Assembly (NCBI GenBank): GCA_034670265.1
Contig: JAXMNU010000001.1
Coordinates: 372,001 to 436,000 of the forward strand
DNA length: 64,000 bases
Direction: 5' to 3'
From: Halomarinibacterium sp034670265
Lineage (GTDB): Bacteria; Bacteroidota; Bacteroidia; Flavobacteriales; Flavobacteriaceae
In this document: positions 1-8,105 of the stretch, one piece after another
Layout: the number at the start of each line of letters is the position of its first letter
Numbering within the stretch: the stretch's first letter is position 1
Notes under the pieces: generated by a model
What the model was told of the DNA's origin: nothing
The model's database searches: none
Seen by the model: the letters and a program-made list of their open reading frames with translations, nothing else
Translations under genes and position numbers: made by a program

Positions 1-163
1 GAGGCACTGTATCATCCCAGATCCAAGTAACAGTATCCCCTACATCAATTGTAATACTTGCGTCGGTTCCAACACCAACTTTCCAAAGAATTTCGTGAGT
101 TGTTTGTGCACTAACAAACACGGTAGTTAAAAGTGCGACGAATAATAAAGTAACTTTTTTCAT
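1..163 (-). CDS. Cupredoxin (plastocyanin-like) secreted protein, N-terminal part
   Basis: The gene starts at an ATG at 163 and runs off the left edge, so only about 54 codons are visible. The product begins with a signal peptide (MKKVTLLFVALL, ending VSAQ) followed by a beta-rich stretch with GDTVTWIWDD, which resembles the strand before the first copper-binding His of plastocyanin-like domains; the His itself would lie just past the edge. The start is 75 bases downstream of the DUF5777 stop on the same strand, so it is probably the last visible gene of the redox operon that begins at 2427. The copper ligands and any C-terminal sorting domain cannot be seen, so copper binding is inferred. 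Confidence 0.6.
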   Translation of the reverse strand, partial: MKKVTLLFVALLTTVFVSAQTTHEILWKVGVGTDASITIDVGDTVTWIWDDTVP

Positions 164-238
164 TTTAATAAAGTTTAAGGTTAAATTTAAATATGTTGGT
201 TTATAATATACAAAAGTCTAAAGCAGTGTATTTATTAT

Positions 239-1123
239 TTAGAATACTCTGCTTAAATTAAATCCAAAGAAAAAGTCGCCGTCTCCCCAATCACCTTGTC
301 CTTGGACAATAAATCCATCTTCGAACATGGCTTGTGCATTGGTAAAATGCATTTGAAATACATGACCGCCAGTCTCCAAATCAACACCAATAGAAAGTGG
401 GTTTTTATAAATTGAATTGCTGTTTCGATTTAAGTGAATTCCATAATCTACATTTACGCTCCAACGTTTTGTCAACTTATAGCGACCACCTATTCCAACA
501 GCAAACTGGTTGTTATCCTCGTCATAGTTTTCAAATTCTGTATCGTTTAGCTCAACAAAACTTCGAGTTGCTAAGTTTTCGTGTACATGAGTAGGAGCAA
601 TAAGGAACGAAAAGTCTTCAGAAAATTTTCTTGAAATCAGAATTTGATTTACATAATTCACCCGATCCGCAAACTCTAATTTGGGTAATAAATCCTTATC
701 CAGCGAAGTATTAATGGTCACTAAATTGTAGCCTACAACAGTAAAGGGGAATCCATCATTCTCCTGCTGAAGCAATCTATATTTAGCGTGAAATCCATAT
801 TTCTTCTGAAACGAACTCCTCGCAACCCCAATATTAATTCCTTCGCAAATTCCGTAAATAAATTTTATTTGGGTAACGGCATTATCCAAACCGAATAAGT
901 CATCAAATCCGTTTTTTACTGTTCCGAATCTGTGAGAAACGATAAAGAAAAGATCTTTTTTTCCAGCAAGTTTGGTTGATTCGAAATTGACAATTTTTAA
1001 GCCTTTAAAAGCTGAAGATACAGTATTATCTATTTCTATTCCGTCTTCCAATTCGTCAAGTAAATCATCTTGACTATAAACGAAAATAGGAAGCAAAAAT
1101 AATATAAGTACTAATTTTTTCAT
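239..1123 (-). CDS. DUF5777-type outer-membrane beta-barrel protein
   Basis: The product is about 294 residues, with a signal peptide (MKKLVLILFLLPIFVYSQ) and then alternating amphipathic strands ending in an aromatic residue (final SRVF), as expected for an outer-membrane barrel. The overall pattern matches the DUF5777 family of Bacteroidota as I remember it. The start is placed at 1123 rather than at the in-frame ATG at 1144, because the 1123 ATG overlaps the upstream TGA as ATGA, a translational coupling arrangement, and because the signal peptide begins there. It sits with a cytochrome c lipoprotein, YceI, an OB-fold protein and a cupredoxin, so a role in envelope redox chemistry or lipid handling is possible. 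The substrate is unknown. Confidence 0.75.
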   Translation of the reverse strand: MKKLVLILFLLPIFVYSQDDLLDELEDGIEIDNTVSSAFKGLKIVNFESTKLAGKKDLFFIVSHRFGTVKNGFDDLFGLDNAVTQIKFIYGICEGINIGVARSSFQKKYGFHAKYRLLQQENDGFPFTVVGYNLVTINTSLDKDLLPKLEFADRVNYVNQILISRKFSEDFSFLIAPTHVHENLATRSFVELNDTEFENYDEDNNQFAVGIGGRYKLTKRWSVNVDYGIHLNRNSNSIYKNPLSIGVDLETGGHVFQMHFTNAQAMFEDGFIVQGQGDWGDGDFFFGFNLSRVF

Positions 1124-1503
1124 GGTTGTTTGGTTAGTGAGCATTGGTCTAGTTTGGCTATTTCAAAAAGGTCGTCATAGCCTATACAACGTCCTTTAAT
1201 AGTTATTTTTTCATTAAGTGAGAGGTTTTGTGGTAATTCGGAAAAAGTGCATTGAACAGCTTCATCAAGCGTTACCGATTGTGCATCCATTTCGGTAATT
1301 GTTCCAGTAACTTCAACCGTTTTATTTAAAACTAGTTCCGAATTTTCTGAAGCAAACATCTTTACCAATTCATTGGCATTGACATTCACCGAAGCAACTT
1401 CAGTTTCAATGTTTCTATGGCTTTTGTAGAGGTACTTATAACCTGTATAAGCACCTACTACAATCACCAAAAACGCTATTAGTATGTAATTCCTCTTTTT
1501 CAT
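1120..1503 (-). CDS. Membrane-anchored OB-fold (tRNA_anti-like) protein
   Basis: A 127-residue protein with a short Lys/Arg N-terminus and one hydrophobic segment (about residues 5-22), then a soluble part outside the cytoplasm. The later region has the strand order of an OB-fold: VEVTGTITEMDAQSVTLD, then EKITIKGRCIGYD. This resembles the tRNA_anti-like family found in Bacteroidota, where the fold is not known to bind tRNA. Two Cys (CTF and GRC) flank the barrel and could form a disulfide. It follows yceI by five bases and overlaps the DUF5777 gene by four. The function is unknown. Confidence 0.65.
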   Translation of the reverse strand: MKKRNYILIAFLVIVVGAYTGYKYLYKSHRNIETEVASVNVNANELVKMFASENSELVLNKTVEVTGTITEMDAQSVTLDEAVQCTFSELPQNLSLNEKITIKGRCIGYDDLFEIAKLDQCSLTKQP

Positions 1504-1508
1504 AGATA

Positions 1509-2057
1509 CTATCGTAATAGCGAATATTTTGCATTAACGTTGACTTCTTCCGCAATCTTGTTACTCACAATTTTTGGGATTTCAATGTTAAAGTCGGTTG
1601 GTTTTAATACAAAATTGGATTCAATTTTTAATGTATCACCCTCTTTTGAAATAGATAATACTGTTTCAAATGGATTGGTCACTCCGTGAAGGGTAATCGT
1701 CCCTTCGAGTGTATATTTTGTTGATTCTTTTGAAAGCTCTGATACTGAAAAGTCTTTCAGCTTCCCTTTTACAATAGCTTTTGGAAATTTTGAAGACTCC
1801 ATATAATTTTCATTGAAGTGTTCTTCCATTAAAGCTACTTTAAATCGGAATCCATTAATCAACACTAATGAGGCAAAGTCACCAGTTTCAGCATTTAAAA
1901 TGGCACTTACATTTTCATTTTTAGCTTTTACCTCTTCAAAAGAAGGTACCGAAGCTTCAAAAACAATGGTACCGTTTTTGGTACTATACTTTTCTTGTGC
2001 AACAATGGAAGTTGCAAACAGAAAACTTAGGCAAATTATAAAGTACTTCATTTTCAT
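1509..2057 (-). CDS. YceI family periplasmic protein
   Basis: The product is about 182 residues: a signal peptide (MKMKYFIICLSFLF, ending VAQ) and a lipocalin-like domain. The stretch LEGTITLHGVTNPFE is the hallmark strand of the YceI family, whose members bind isoprenoid chains such as ubiquinone-like lipids. The open frame continues upstream to 2138, but the ATG at 2057 places the signal peptide at the N-terminus and lies just after the stop of the cytochrome gene (2062). With a quinone-binding fold next to a cytochrome c and a cupredoxin, a role in quinone-linked electron transfer is a reasonable inference, not a demonstration. Confidence 0.8.
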   Translation of the reverse strand: MKMKYFIICLSFLFATSIVAQEKYSTKNGTIVFEASVPSFEEVKAKNENVSAILNAETGDFASLVLINGFRFKVALMEEHFNENYMESSKFPKAIVKGKLKDFSVSELSKESTKYTLEGTITLHGVTNPFETVLSISKEGDTLKIESNFVLKPTDFNIEIPKIVSNKIAEEVNVNAKYSLLR

Positions 2058-2061
2058 ATTT

Positions 2062-2427
2062 TTAGTTTTCAAGAAGACCATCTTCTTCCCATGAAACAAT
2101 AAGATTGATTGTGGATTGAGGGAGTCTAGGGCCACCAAGAGGCATTAATCCTGACTCCCCCTCATTTCGGCTAATTCTATCGAGTAAACCTCTAGAAATC
2201 ACAGCATCTCTTACATTCTCAAAAGATACCAGGGGCATAGGAGCTCCATTTTGAGGAGGGTTTGAATGACATTGTAAACAATTATTTTCAAATATTGATT
2301 TTACATCTTGAAAAGTAGTAACCTCGGGTGTTTCTTCAATAAATTCTGAAACATCATCAATGGTATTACTGCTACAACTTGCTAGGAATAAAAGTAGGAA
2401 TGGTAAAAATGTAATTCGAAAGTTCAT
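2062..2427 (-). CDS. Monohaem cytochrome c-like lipoprotein
   Basis: A 121-residue protein. The N-terminus is a lipoprotein signal (FLASC, lipid on Cys18). Residues 50-54 are CLQCH, the covalent haem c attachment motif, and it is followed by MPLVSFENV and GLMPLGGPRLP, whose Met could be the distal iron ligand. The size and the pattern 'IFENNCLQCHSN' are typical of small cytochrome domains found in Bacteroidota lipoproteins. It is the first gene of the minus-strand operon running into yceI. I infer that it moves electrons at the envelope; the partner is unknown. Confidence 0.75.
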   Translation of the reverse strand: MNFRITFLPFLLLFLASCSSNTIDDVSEFIEETPEVTTFQDVKSIFENNCLQCHSNPPQNGAPMPLVSFENVRDAVISRGLLDRISRNEGESGLMPLGGPRLPQSTINLIVSWEEDGLLEN

Positions 2428-2673
2428 TAAATCCTATGTTTAGTTAGTTAATTGGCTTTAGTTATTACTGAAACAACCCGAAATCATTTTACCCTACCTT
2501 ATAATTAATAAATATCTTTTTATAAGATTAAATATGAAGAATAGATTCACTAGAAATTCTTAAATATCCTACTAAACTAATTCATTAATTATCAAAAAGT
2601 TGCGTTTTAACGGTTATATATACTCTTGAACGAAAAGACTCAATATTGCTATAAGATATTTCCTACTTCGCCA

Positions 2674-2681
2674 TATCTTTG
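2674..2681 (+). promoter_or_regulatory. Putative -7 box (TATCTTTG) for the first tail-like gene
   Basis: TATCTTTG fits the Bacteroidota sigma-A -7 consensus TAnnTTTG and lies 37 bases before the ATG at 2718. No convincing -33 TTTG at the right spacing is seen. Confidence 0.4.
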
Positions 2682-2717
2682 ACCCATAAGAAGTTTAACC
2701 CCCAAATCAAACCACTT

Positions 2718-3311
2718 ATGAAATCAATATTACTATTTATAATTTTAGTTCCTTTTGTGGCTCTTAGTCAAGTAGGAATAAACACAACAACACCCCAAGC
2801 GACATTAGATGTTAATGGTTCTCTAAGAGTTGCTAATGTCCCAAGTTCAAATGCAGCTAAAGTAATTGGAACTGATGTTAATGGAACGGTTAGTCAAGTT
2901 AATATAGGTGATAATTTACAACTTACAAGCGGAACACTACACAGTAATGGCTCTACAAAGTATTTTGTGGCAACTAAATCAACTCCTACTCTATTTTCTG
3001 GGTTCCCATTTCATAATGTAGATTTAGAATTAACAACTACAAATAAAGATATAGTTGTATTTAGATTGTCAGGATCATCTCATAATTATGAATTTACTGG
3101 TGTCTCAGGTGGTACCGATGGAAAACACATAATTTTATTAAACGTTTCTGCTAACAACTTTAAAGTATCAGACGAAAGCCCATTATCACTTCCACAAAAT
3201 AGAATTATCACTATGGCAGGCGGATTTGAACAAACCTCTGGTGCAGGATTGGTTGAATTAGTTTATGATGGTACAATTAACCGTTGGATTGTTTTGAATT
3301 TTAGAAACTAA
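2718..3311 (+). CDS. Secreted protein with VGINTxxPxxTLDVNG repeat-like N-terminus (paralogue 1)
   Basis: The product is about 197 residues. A signal peptide (MKSILLFIILVPFVALSQ) is followed by VGINTTTPQATLDVNG, a short motif that recurs at the start of many Flavobacteriia surface proteins and resembles tail-fibre/peptidase S74-type stalk segments. The rest is Ser/Thr/Asn-rich and beta-like and ends VYDGTINRWIVLNFRN. The start at 2718 is chosen over the in-frame ATG at 2679 because the signal peptide begins there. A second gene of the same family follows at 3547 and shares both ends. No catalytic motif is visible; I infer an exported structural or adhesive role. Confidence 0.6.
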   Translation: MKSILLFIILVPFVALSQVGINTTTPQATLDVNGSLRVANVPSSNAAKVIGTDVNGTVSQVNIGDNLQLTSGTLHSNGSTKYFVATKSTPTLFSGFPFHNVDLELTTTNKDIVVFRLSGSSHNYEFTGVSGGTDGKHIILLNVSANNFKVSDESPLSLPQNRIITMAGGFEQTSGAGLVELVYDGTINRWIVLNFRN

Positions 3312-3340
3312 GTTTTAAAGTATAATTTACGAATTATAAA

Positions 3341-3369
3341 ATGCCTTCTAGAGAAGGCATTTTTTTTTA
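3341..3369 (+). terminator. Intrinsic terminator after paralogue 1
   Basis: A perfect ATGCCTTCT/AGAAGGCAT hairpin is followed by a run of eight or more T, 30 bases after the stop codon. Confidence 0.8.
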
Positions 3370-3546
3370 GTATGAGTTATAATAAAATGTTACACTTTTA
3401 AAATAAAATAATTATATTTTAAAATACCTTCTTATTATGTTAATTTTCAACACTTTAACGATTAAATGTGTGTTATGTCGTAATATTTTCTAATATGTAT
3501 GGTTATTGATTATATTTAATTGATTATTAATCAATTGGGGTTGATT

Positions 3547-4143
3547 ATGAAGCGAATATTTTACTTTTTGATCTTTTTTTCTTTTTACTATGGTTTCACA
3601 CAGGTAGGAGTCAATACTACATCACCTAATGAAACTTTGGATATAAATGGTACGTTAAGAATTCAAAATACGGGCACGATTAATTCTTCAAAAATATTGG
3701 GGCGTGACACTAATGGTACTGTTGGTACCATTGATGTTGGTGATAATATCACTATTAATAATAATACACTCTATGCAGATGGATCTGGGCAATATGGCAT
3801 TGTAAATATTGCAATTACTGCAAATACCCCTAATACCAAGATTCACGATTTAGATTTAGACTTAGGAGGGGCTAATGCTTTTAAAACAGTTTTTCGGTTA
3901 ACAGGAGCAAATGCTAGTTTTACAATTACTGGTATAGAGGGTGGTACAGATGGAAGGCATGTCTTGTTATTAAATATTAATACAAGTAATATGACTTTGG
4001 ATAATGAAAGTGTTCAATCTACATCATCAAATAGAATTAATACACTAGGAACACCAACTGAAGCCACCTCGGGTCAAGGAGCTATTGAAATGGTTTATGA
4101 CGGGGTTTTAAATAGATGGCTTATACTTAATGTAAGGAATTAA
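3547..4143 (+). CDS. Secreted protein with VGVNTTSPNETLDING N-terminus (paralogue 2)
   Basis: About 198 residues. A signal peptide (MKRIFYFLIFFSFYYGFTQ) precedes VGVNTTSPNETLDING; the C-terminus VYDGVLNRWLILNVRN parallels the preceding gene almost position by position, and both contain an ITG/FTG-GGTDGxH core. The pair therefore arose by tandem duplication. The start at 3547 is preferred over 3520 on the basis of the signal peptide. Each copy seems to have its own transcription unit, since a terminator separates them. Its stop lies eight bases from the convergent carB stop. The function is unknown. Confidence 0.6.
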   Translation: MKRIFYFLIFFSFYYGFTQVGVNTTSPNETLDINGTLRIQNTGTINSSKILGRDTNGTVGTIDVGDNITINNNTLYADGSGQYGIVNIAITANTPNTKIHDLDLDLGGANAFKTVFRLTGANASFTITGIEGGTDGRHVLLLNINTSNMTLDNESVQSTSSNRINTLGTPTEATSGQGAIEMVYDGVLNRWLILNVRN

Positions 4144-4151
4144 ACTTCTAA

Positions 4152-7004
4152 TTATCTATTTAAATACATTCTTCGTCTTGAATATATTTCATAAAATTCA
4201 TCATCTTTTAAGCTATCGATAAATAATATGCTTTCACCAGTACTTTTCATTTCTGGACCAAGCTTTTTATCTACATTCGGAAATTTATTAAAGCTGAAAA
4301 CGGGTTGTTTAATTGCGTATCCTTTTAATTGAGGATTAAAATCAAAATCGCTTAATTTATTATGACCTATCATCACCTTTGTGGCGTAATTTACATAAGG
4401 CTCCCCATAGGCTTTTGCAATAAAAGGAACTGTTCTTGACGCTCTTGGATTTGCTTCGATTATGTATACGTGGTCATCTTTAATGGCAAACTGAATATTA
4501 ATGAGTCCCACAGTATTTAATGCCAGTGCAATCTTCTTGGTGTGGTCTTTTATTTGCTGAATAATTAAATCTCCTAAATTAAAGGGTGGCAACGTTGCAT
4601 TGGAATCTCCAGAATGCACCCCGCAAGGCTCTATATGTTCCATTATACCGATAATGTAAACGTTCTCGCCATCGCAAATAGCATCTGCTTCGGCCTCGAT
4701 GGCGCCATCAAGATAATGATCTAGTAATAATTTATTATTTGGAATTTTACGCAACAAATCAACTACATGTTCTTCTAATTCACGTTTGTTAATAACAATC
4801 TTCATACCCTGCCCTCCTAATACATAGGAAGGTCTAATTAGTAATGGAAAATCTAACACATCTGCCAGTGCTAAAGCTTCTTCAGTCGTCTCGGCAGTTC
4901 CAAACTCAGGGTAAGGAATATTGTTGTCTTTTAGTAATTTCGAAAAACTTCCTCGGTCTTCAGCTAAATCCAAAGACTGGTAGGTCGTTCCCATAATTTT
5001 TATTCCGTAGCGATCCAATTTTTCGGCAAGCTTTAAAGCGGTTTGCCCACCTAACTGAACAATGACTCCTTCAGGTTTTTCATGACGGATGATGTCGTAG
5101 ATATGTTCCCAAAATACTGGCTCGAAGTAAAGCTTATCTGCAACATCAAAATCGGTGGAAACGGTTTCAGGATTACAATTAATCATAATCGTTTCGTAGC
5201 CACATTCTGCTGCTGCTAATACTCCGTGAACACAACAATAATCAAACTCTATTCCTTGTCCAATACGGTTTGGCCCAGATCCAAGTACAATGATTTTCTT
5301 CTTTTCGGTTACTATGCTATCGTTTTCTGAATAAGGCTTCCCATTGGAAGTTTCCATTTCATTTTCGAAGGTTGAATAGTAATACGGTGTTTGTGCTTTA
5401 AATTCTGCTGCACAAGTATCCACCAACTTATAAACTCTTTGAATATTCAGCTCTTCTCGTTTTTTATATACTTGGCTCTCTAAGCATTTAAGCATATGGG
5501 CAATTTGTCTATCGCCATATCCCTTTTGTTTTGCTTCAAGCAGTAATTCTCTAGGTAACGTATCTAAAGTAAATCTTGAAATCTCTTTTTCTAACAAGTA
5601 TAGTTCTTCATATTGGCGTAGAAACCACATATCAATTTTGGTGATTTCGTGAATTCGACTTAATGGAATACCCATTTGTATTGCATCATAAATCACAAAT
5701 ACACGATCCCAACTGGCGTTGGTTAATTTATCGATAATTTGATCGTAATTGGTGTAGCTTTTACCATCGGCGCCTAAACCATTTCGTTTAATTTCTAGCG
5801 ACTGTGTGGCTTTATGAAGTGCTTCTTGAAAAGAACGCCCAATACCCATCACTTCCCCTACGGCTTTCATTTGCAGTCCTAAAGTACGGTCTGCTCCTTC
5901 AAATTTGTCAAAATTCCATCGAGGAATTTTCACAATAACATAATCCAAAGTAGGTTCAAATAATGCCGAAGTAGATTTAGTAATTTGGTTATCTAATTCA
6001 TCCAAATTATACCCTATAGCTAATTTTGCCGCAATCTTTGCAATAGGATATCCCGTTGCTTTTGATGCTAAAGCTGAAGAACGCGACACACGTGGGTTAA
6101 TTTCAATGGCAATAATATCTTCTTTTTCGTCTGGACTAACAGCAAACTGAACATTACACCCTCCAGCAAAATTACCAATACTACGCATCATATGAATTGC
6201 CATATCACGCATTCGTTGAAAAGTCACATCGCTTAAAGTCATTGCGGGCGCAACAGTAATAGAATCTCCTGTATGGATTCCCATCGGGTCCATATTTTCT
6301 ATAGTACAGATTATAACTACGTTATCGTTATTGTCTCTAAGCAATTCTAATTCGTATTCTTTCCATCCCATCATCGCCTTATCAATCATCACTTCGTGAA
6401 TAGGCGATACTTCTAGTCCATTTTTTAAATGTTCATCAAAATCTTCAGCTTTATAAACAATGGAAGCACCAGCACCACCAAGTGTAAAAGAAGACCTAAT
6501 AACCAATGGAAAACCAAACTCTTGCGCTATTTCCTTTCCCTTTAAGTAAGAGTTAGCTGTTGCTTGAGGTGCCATTGGAATCCCAATTTTTTCCATTAGA
6601 TTACGGAACTGTTCTCTATCTTCAGTAATGTTAATGGCATTAATATCAACACCAATAATTTTTACATTAAAGTCTGCCCAAATGCCTTTTTCATCTGCTT
6701 CAATACAAAGATTTAATGCTGTTTGACCACCCATTGTGGGTAAAACCGCATCAATTTGAGGGTGTTCTTTTAGAATTTTAACCAACGATTTTGTGGTTAA
6801 AGGCAAAAGATACACATGATCCGCCATAGACGGATCCGTCATAATGGTGGCAGGGTTGGAATTAATTAAAATAGTTTCAATTCCATCTTCTTGTAGCGAA
6901 CGTAAAGCCTGAGATCCTGAGTAATCAAATTCACACGCTTGCCCAATGATAATAGGGCCTGAACCAATAATTAAGATGGATTTTAAATCGTTGTTTTTGG
7001 GCAT
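4152..7004 (-). CDS. carB: Carbamoyl-phosphate synthase large subunit, lacking the MGS allosteric domain
   Basis: A 950-residue protein with two homologous ATP-grasp halves: the first begins ILIIGSGPIIIGQACEFDYSG, the second begins IIVLGSGPNRIGQGIEFDY near residue 570. It makes carbamoyl phosphate from glutamine-derived ammonia, bicarbonate and two ATP for arginine and pyrimidine synthesis, with CarA as partner (not in this window). Proteobacterial CarB is about 1070 residues; this one ends just after the second ATP-grasp half and lacks the C-terminal MGS-like domain that binds UMP, IMP and ornithine. The short form is, as far as I recall, normal in Flavobacteriia, so this is not a pseudogene, but allosteric control must differ. 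It is convergent with the secreted-protein gene. Confidence 0.95.
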   Translation of the reverse strand: MPKNNDLKSILIIGSGPIIIGQACEFDYSGSQALRSLQEDGIETILINSNPATIMTDPSMADHVYLLPLTTKSLVKILKEHPQIDAVLPTMGGQTALNLCIEADEKGIWADFNVKIIGVDINAINITEDREQFRNLMEKIGIPMAPQATANSYLKGKEIAQEFGFPLVIRSSFTLGGAGASIVYKAEDFDEHLKNGLEVSPIHEVMIDKAMMGWKEYELELLRDNNDNVVIICTIENMDPMGIHTGDSITVAPAMTLSDVTFQRMRDMAIHMMRSIGNFAGGCNVQFAVSPDEKEDIIAIEINPRVSRSSALASKATGYPIAKIAAKLAIGYNLDELDNQITKSTSALFEPTLDYVIVKIPRWNFDKFEGADRTLGLQMKAVGEVMGIGRSFQEALHKATQSLEIKRNGLGADGKSYTNYDQIIDKLTNASWDRVFVIYDAIQMGIPLSRIHEITKIDMWFLRQYEELYLLEKEISRFTLDTLPRELLLEAKQKGYGDRQIAHMLKCLESQVYKKREELNIQRVYKLVDTCAAEFKAQTPYYYSTFENEMETSNGKPYSENDSIVTEKKKIIVLGSGPNRIGQGIEFDYCCVHGVLAAAECGYETIMINCNPETVSTDFDVADKLYFEPVFWEHIYDIIRHEKPEGVIVQLGGQTALKLAEKLDRYGIKIMGTTYQSLDLAEDRGSFSKLLKDNNIPYPEFGTAETTEEALALADVLDFPLLIRPSYVLGGQGMKIVINKRELEEHVVDLLRKIPNNKLLLDHYLDGAIEAEADAICDGENVYIIGIMEHIEPCGVHSGDSNATLPPFNLGDLIIQQIKDHTKKIALALNTVGLINIQFAIKDDHVYIIEANPRASRTVPFIAKAYGEPYVNYATKVMIGHNKLSDFDFNPQLKGYAIKQPVFSFNKFPNVDKKLGPEMKSTGESILFIDSLKDDEFYEIYSRRRMYLNR

Positions 7005-7054
7005 TTTTACTTCTTTTTTTTTTTGGCGTTTAAAAATACGATTCGTTAGGGTAT

Positions 7055-7090
7055 AAAAAAAAGGTGTTGTTTAAAAACAACACCTTTTTA
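7055..7090 (-). terminator. rpmH terminator
   Basis: A GGTGTTGTTT/AAACAACACC hairpin lies just downstream of the rpmH stop on the minus strand, and the minus-strand continuation is a long T run. The near-perfect symmetry also gives a T run in the other direction. Confidence 0.8.
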
Positions 7091-7107
7091 TGTATGAGTT
7101 ATCAACA

Positions 7108-7266
7108 TTATTTTTTGTGACGTGGTTCAGAAGATACGCTCAATTTTTTTCTGCCTTTCGCTCTACGCGAAGCCAATACTTTACGTCCGTTTACAGAAGC
7201 CATACGCTCTCTAAACCCGTGCTTATTTCTTCTTTTCCTTTTTGATGGCTGAAATGTTCTTTTCAT
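7108..7266 (-). CDS. rpmH: 50S ribosomal protein L34
   Basis: A 52-residue, very basic protein read on the minus strand, starting MKRTFQPSKRKRRNKHGF with RMASVNGRKVLASRRAKGR in the middle, which is the diagnostic L34 sequence. It is a structural protein of the large ribosomal subunit. It is transcribed alone here, from a strong-looking promoter (7329-7359) to a terminator (7055-7090). The usual neighbours dnaA or rnpA are absent, as is common in Bacteroidota. Confidence 0.97.
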   Translation of the reverse strand: MKRTFQPSKRKRRNKHGFRERMASVNGRKVLASRRAKGRKKLSVSSEPRHKK

Positions 7267-7328
7267 TGTAAATTAGGTTAAATCTTCTGAAATTTTCCTT
7301 CCTTAAGACCTTTTCTTAAAGTCGGGTG

Positions 7329-7359
7329 CAAATATACAATCATTTTTTACTTAGACAAA
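7329..7359 (-). promoter_or_regulatory. rpmH promoter (TTTG-N19-TATATTTG)
   Basis: On the minus strand a TTTG (7359-7356) is spaced 19 bases from TATATTTG (7336-7329). This is a full match to the Bacteroidota sigma-A consensus (TTTG, about 19, TAnnTTTG), about 60 bases before the rpmH ATG. Confidence 0.65.
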
Positions 7360-7392
7360 CCGAAATGTGAAAATATTTTTGATTGTTTTTAG

Positions 7393-7400
7393 TACCTTTG
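7393..7400 (+). promoter_or_regulatory. Putative -7 box (TACCTTTG) for the TPR membrane protein
   Basis: TACCTTTG matches TAnnTTTG and lies 25 bases before the ATG at 7426. Confidence 0.45.
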
Positions 7401-7425
7401 CCTCCCTATTATAATTAAACAATTC

Positions 7426-7992
7426 ATGTTCAATAAAAATATAAAATTAGTACTCACAGCCCTTATTTTAGGACTATCTATTTGGCAATTTACCGAAGGG
7501 AACATTGGCAATGGGATCATGTACATTCTCCTATCCCTAGTTTTTGTTTTTCTCTATTTCAAAAATGAAATGATTTTACTAGCCTTTTTAAGGCTTCGCA
7601 AACAAGATTTTCCAGGAGCTAAGAAATGGCTGGATAGAATTAAAAATCCAGAAGGTGCATTAGTTACAAAGCAACAAGGGTATTACAACTACCTTAACGG
7701 ACTTATGGTTTCTCAAACCAATATGAATGAAGCCGAAAAGTATTTCAAAAAAGCTGAAAAACTTGGATTAAGTATGAGCTCAGATATGGCAATGGTAAAA
7801 CTTAACCTTGCTGGGGTAGCAATGACCAAAAACCGAAAAAGAGAAGCTGAAGCACTTTTAGCAGAAGCCAAAAAACTTGATAAGCATAATATGCTTGGGG
7901 ATCAAATTAAGATGATGCAGCAGCAAATGAAGAAAGCTAATATCCCAAGACAACAGTTTGGAAGAACTGGAAGAGGTGGTCGATATAGATAA
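7426..7992 (+). CDS. Membrane protein with a tetratricopeptide-like region
   Basis: A 188-residue protein. Two hydrophobic segments occupy about residues 7-24 and 30-46. The soluble remainder looks like two or three helical TPR-type repeats (GYYNYLNGLMVSQTNMNEAEKYF and NLAGVAMTKNRKREAEALL), ending in a basic Gly/Arg tail (FGRTGRGGRYR). TPR regions mediate protein contacts, so a scaffold role at the inner membrane is likely, but no specific partner can be named. It follows a TAnnTTTG promoter and is transcribed away from rpmH. Confidence 0.65.
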   Translation: MFNKNIKLVLTALILGLSIWQFTEGNIGNGIMYILLSLVFVFLYFKNEMILLAFLRLRKQDFPGAKKWLDRIKNPEGALVTKQQGYYNYLNGLMVSQTNMNEAEKYFKKAEKLGLSMSSDMAMVKLNLAGVAMTKNRKREAEALLAEAKKLDKHNMLGDQIKMMQQQMKKANIPRQQFGRTGRGGRYR

Positions 7993-8074
7993 TAAATTAT
8001 TGGTTATTAATCGGTTATTTCTTTCAACTACACAAAAACTCCGTTTTTTGTTTAATTTTCTCACAAAGCATTGT

Positions 8075-8082
8075 TACATTTG
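8075..8082 (+). promoter_or_regulatory. Putative -7 box (TACATTTG) for the redoxin-like gene
   Basis: TACATTTG matches TAnnTTTG and ends 23 bases before the ATG at 8106; a TTTG at 8047-8050 is a possible but widely spaced -33 element. Confidence 0.45.
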
Positions 8083-8105
8083 CTAGCTAACCAAATCTAG
8101 TGCCT

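Noticed and set aside
4152..7004. Truncated carB pseudogene
   Set aside because: The missing part is exactly one domain, both ATP-grasp halves are intact, and short CarB is, as I recall, usual in this group.
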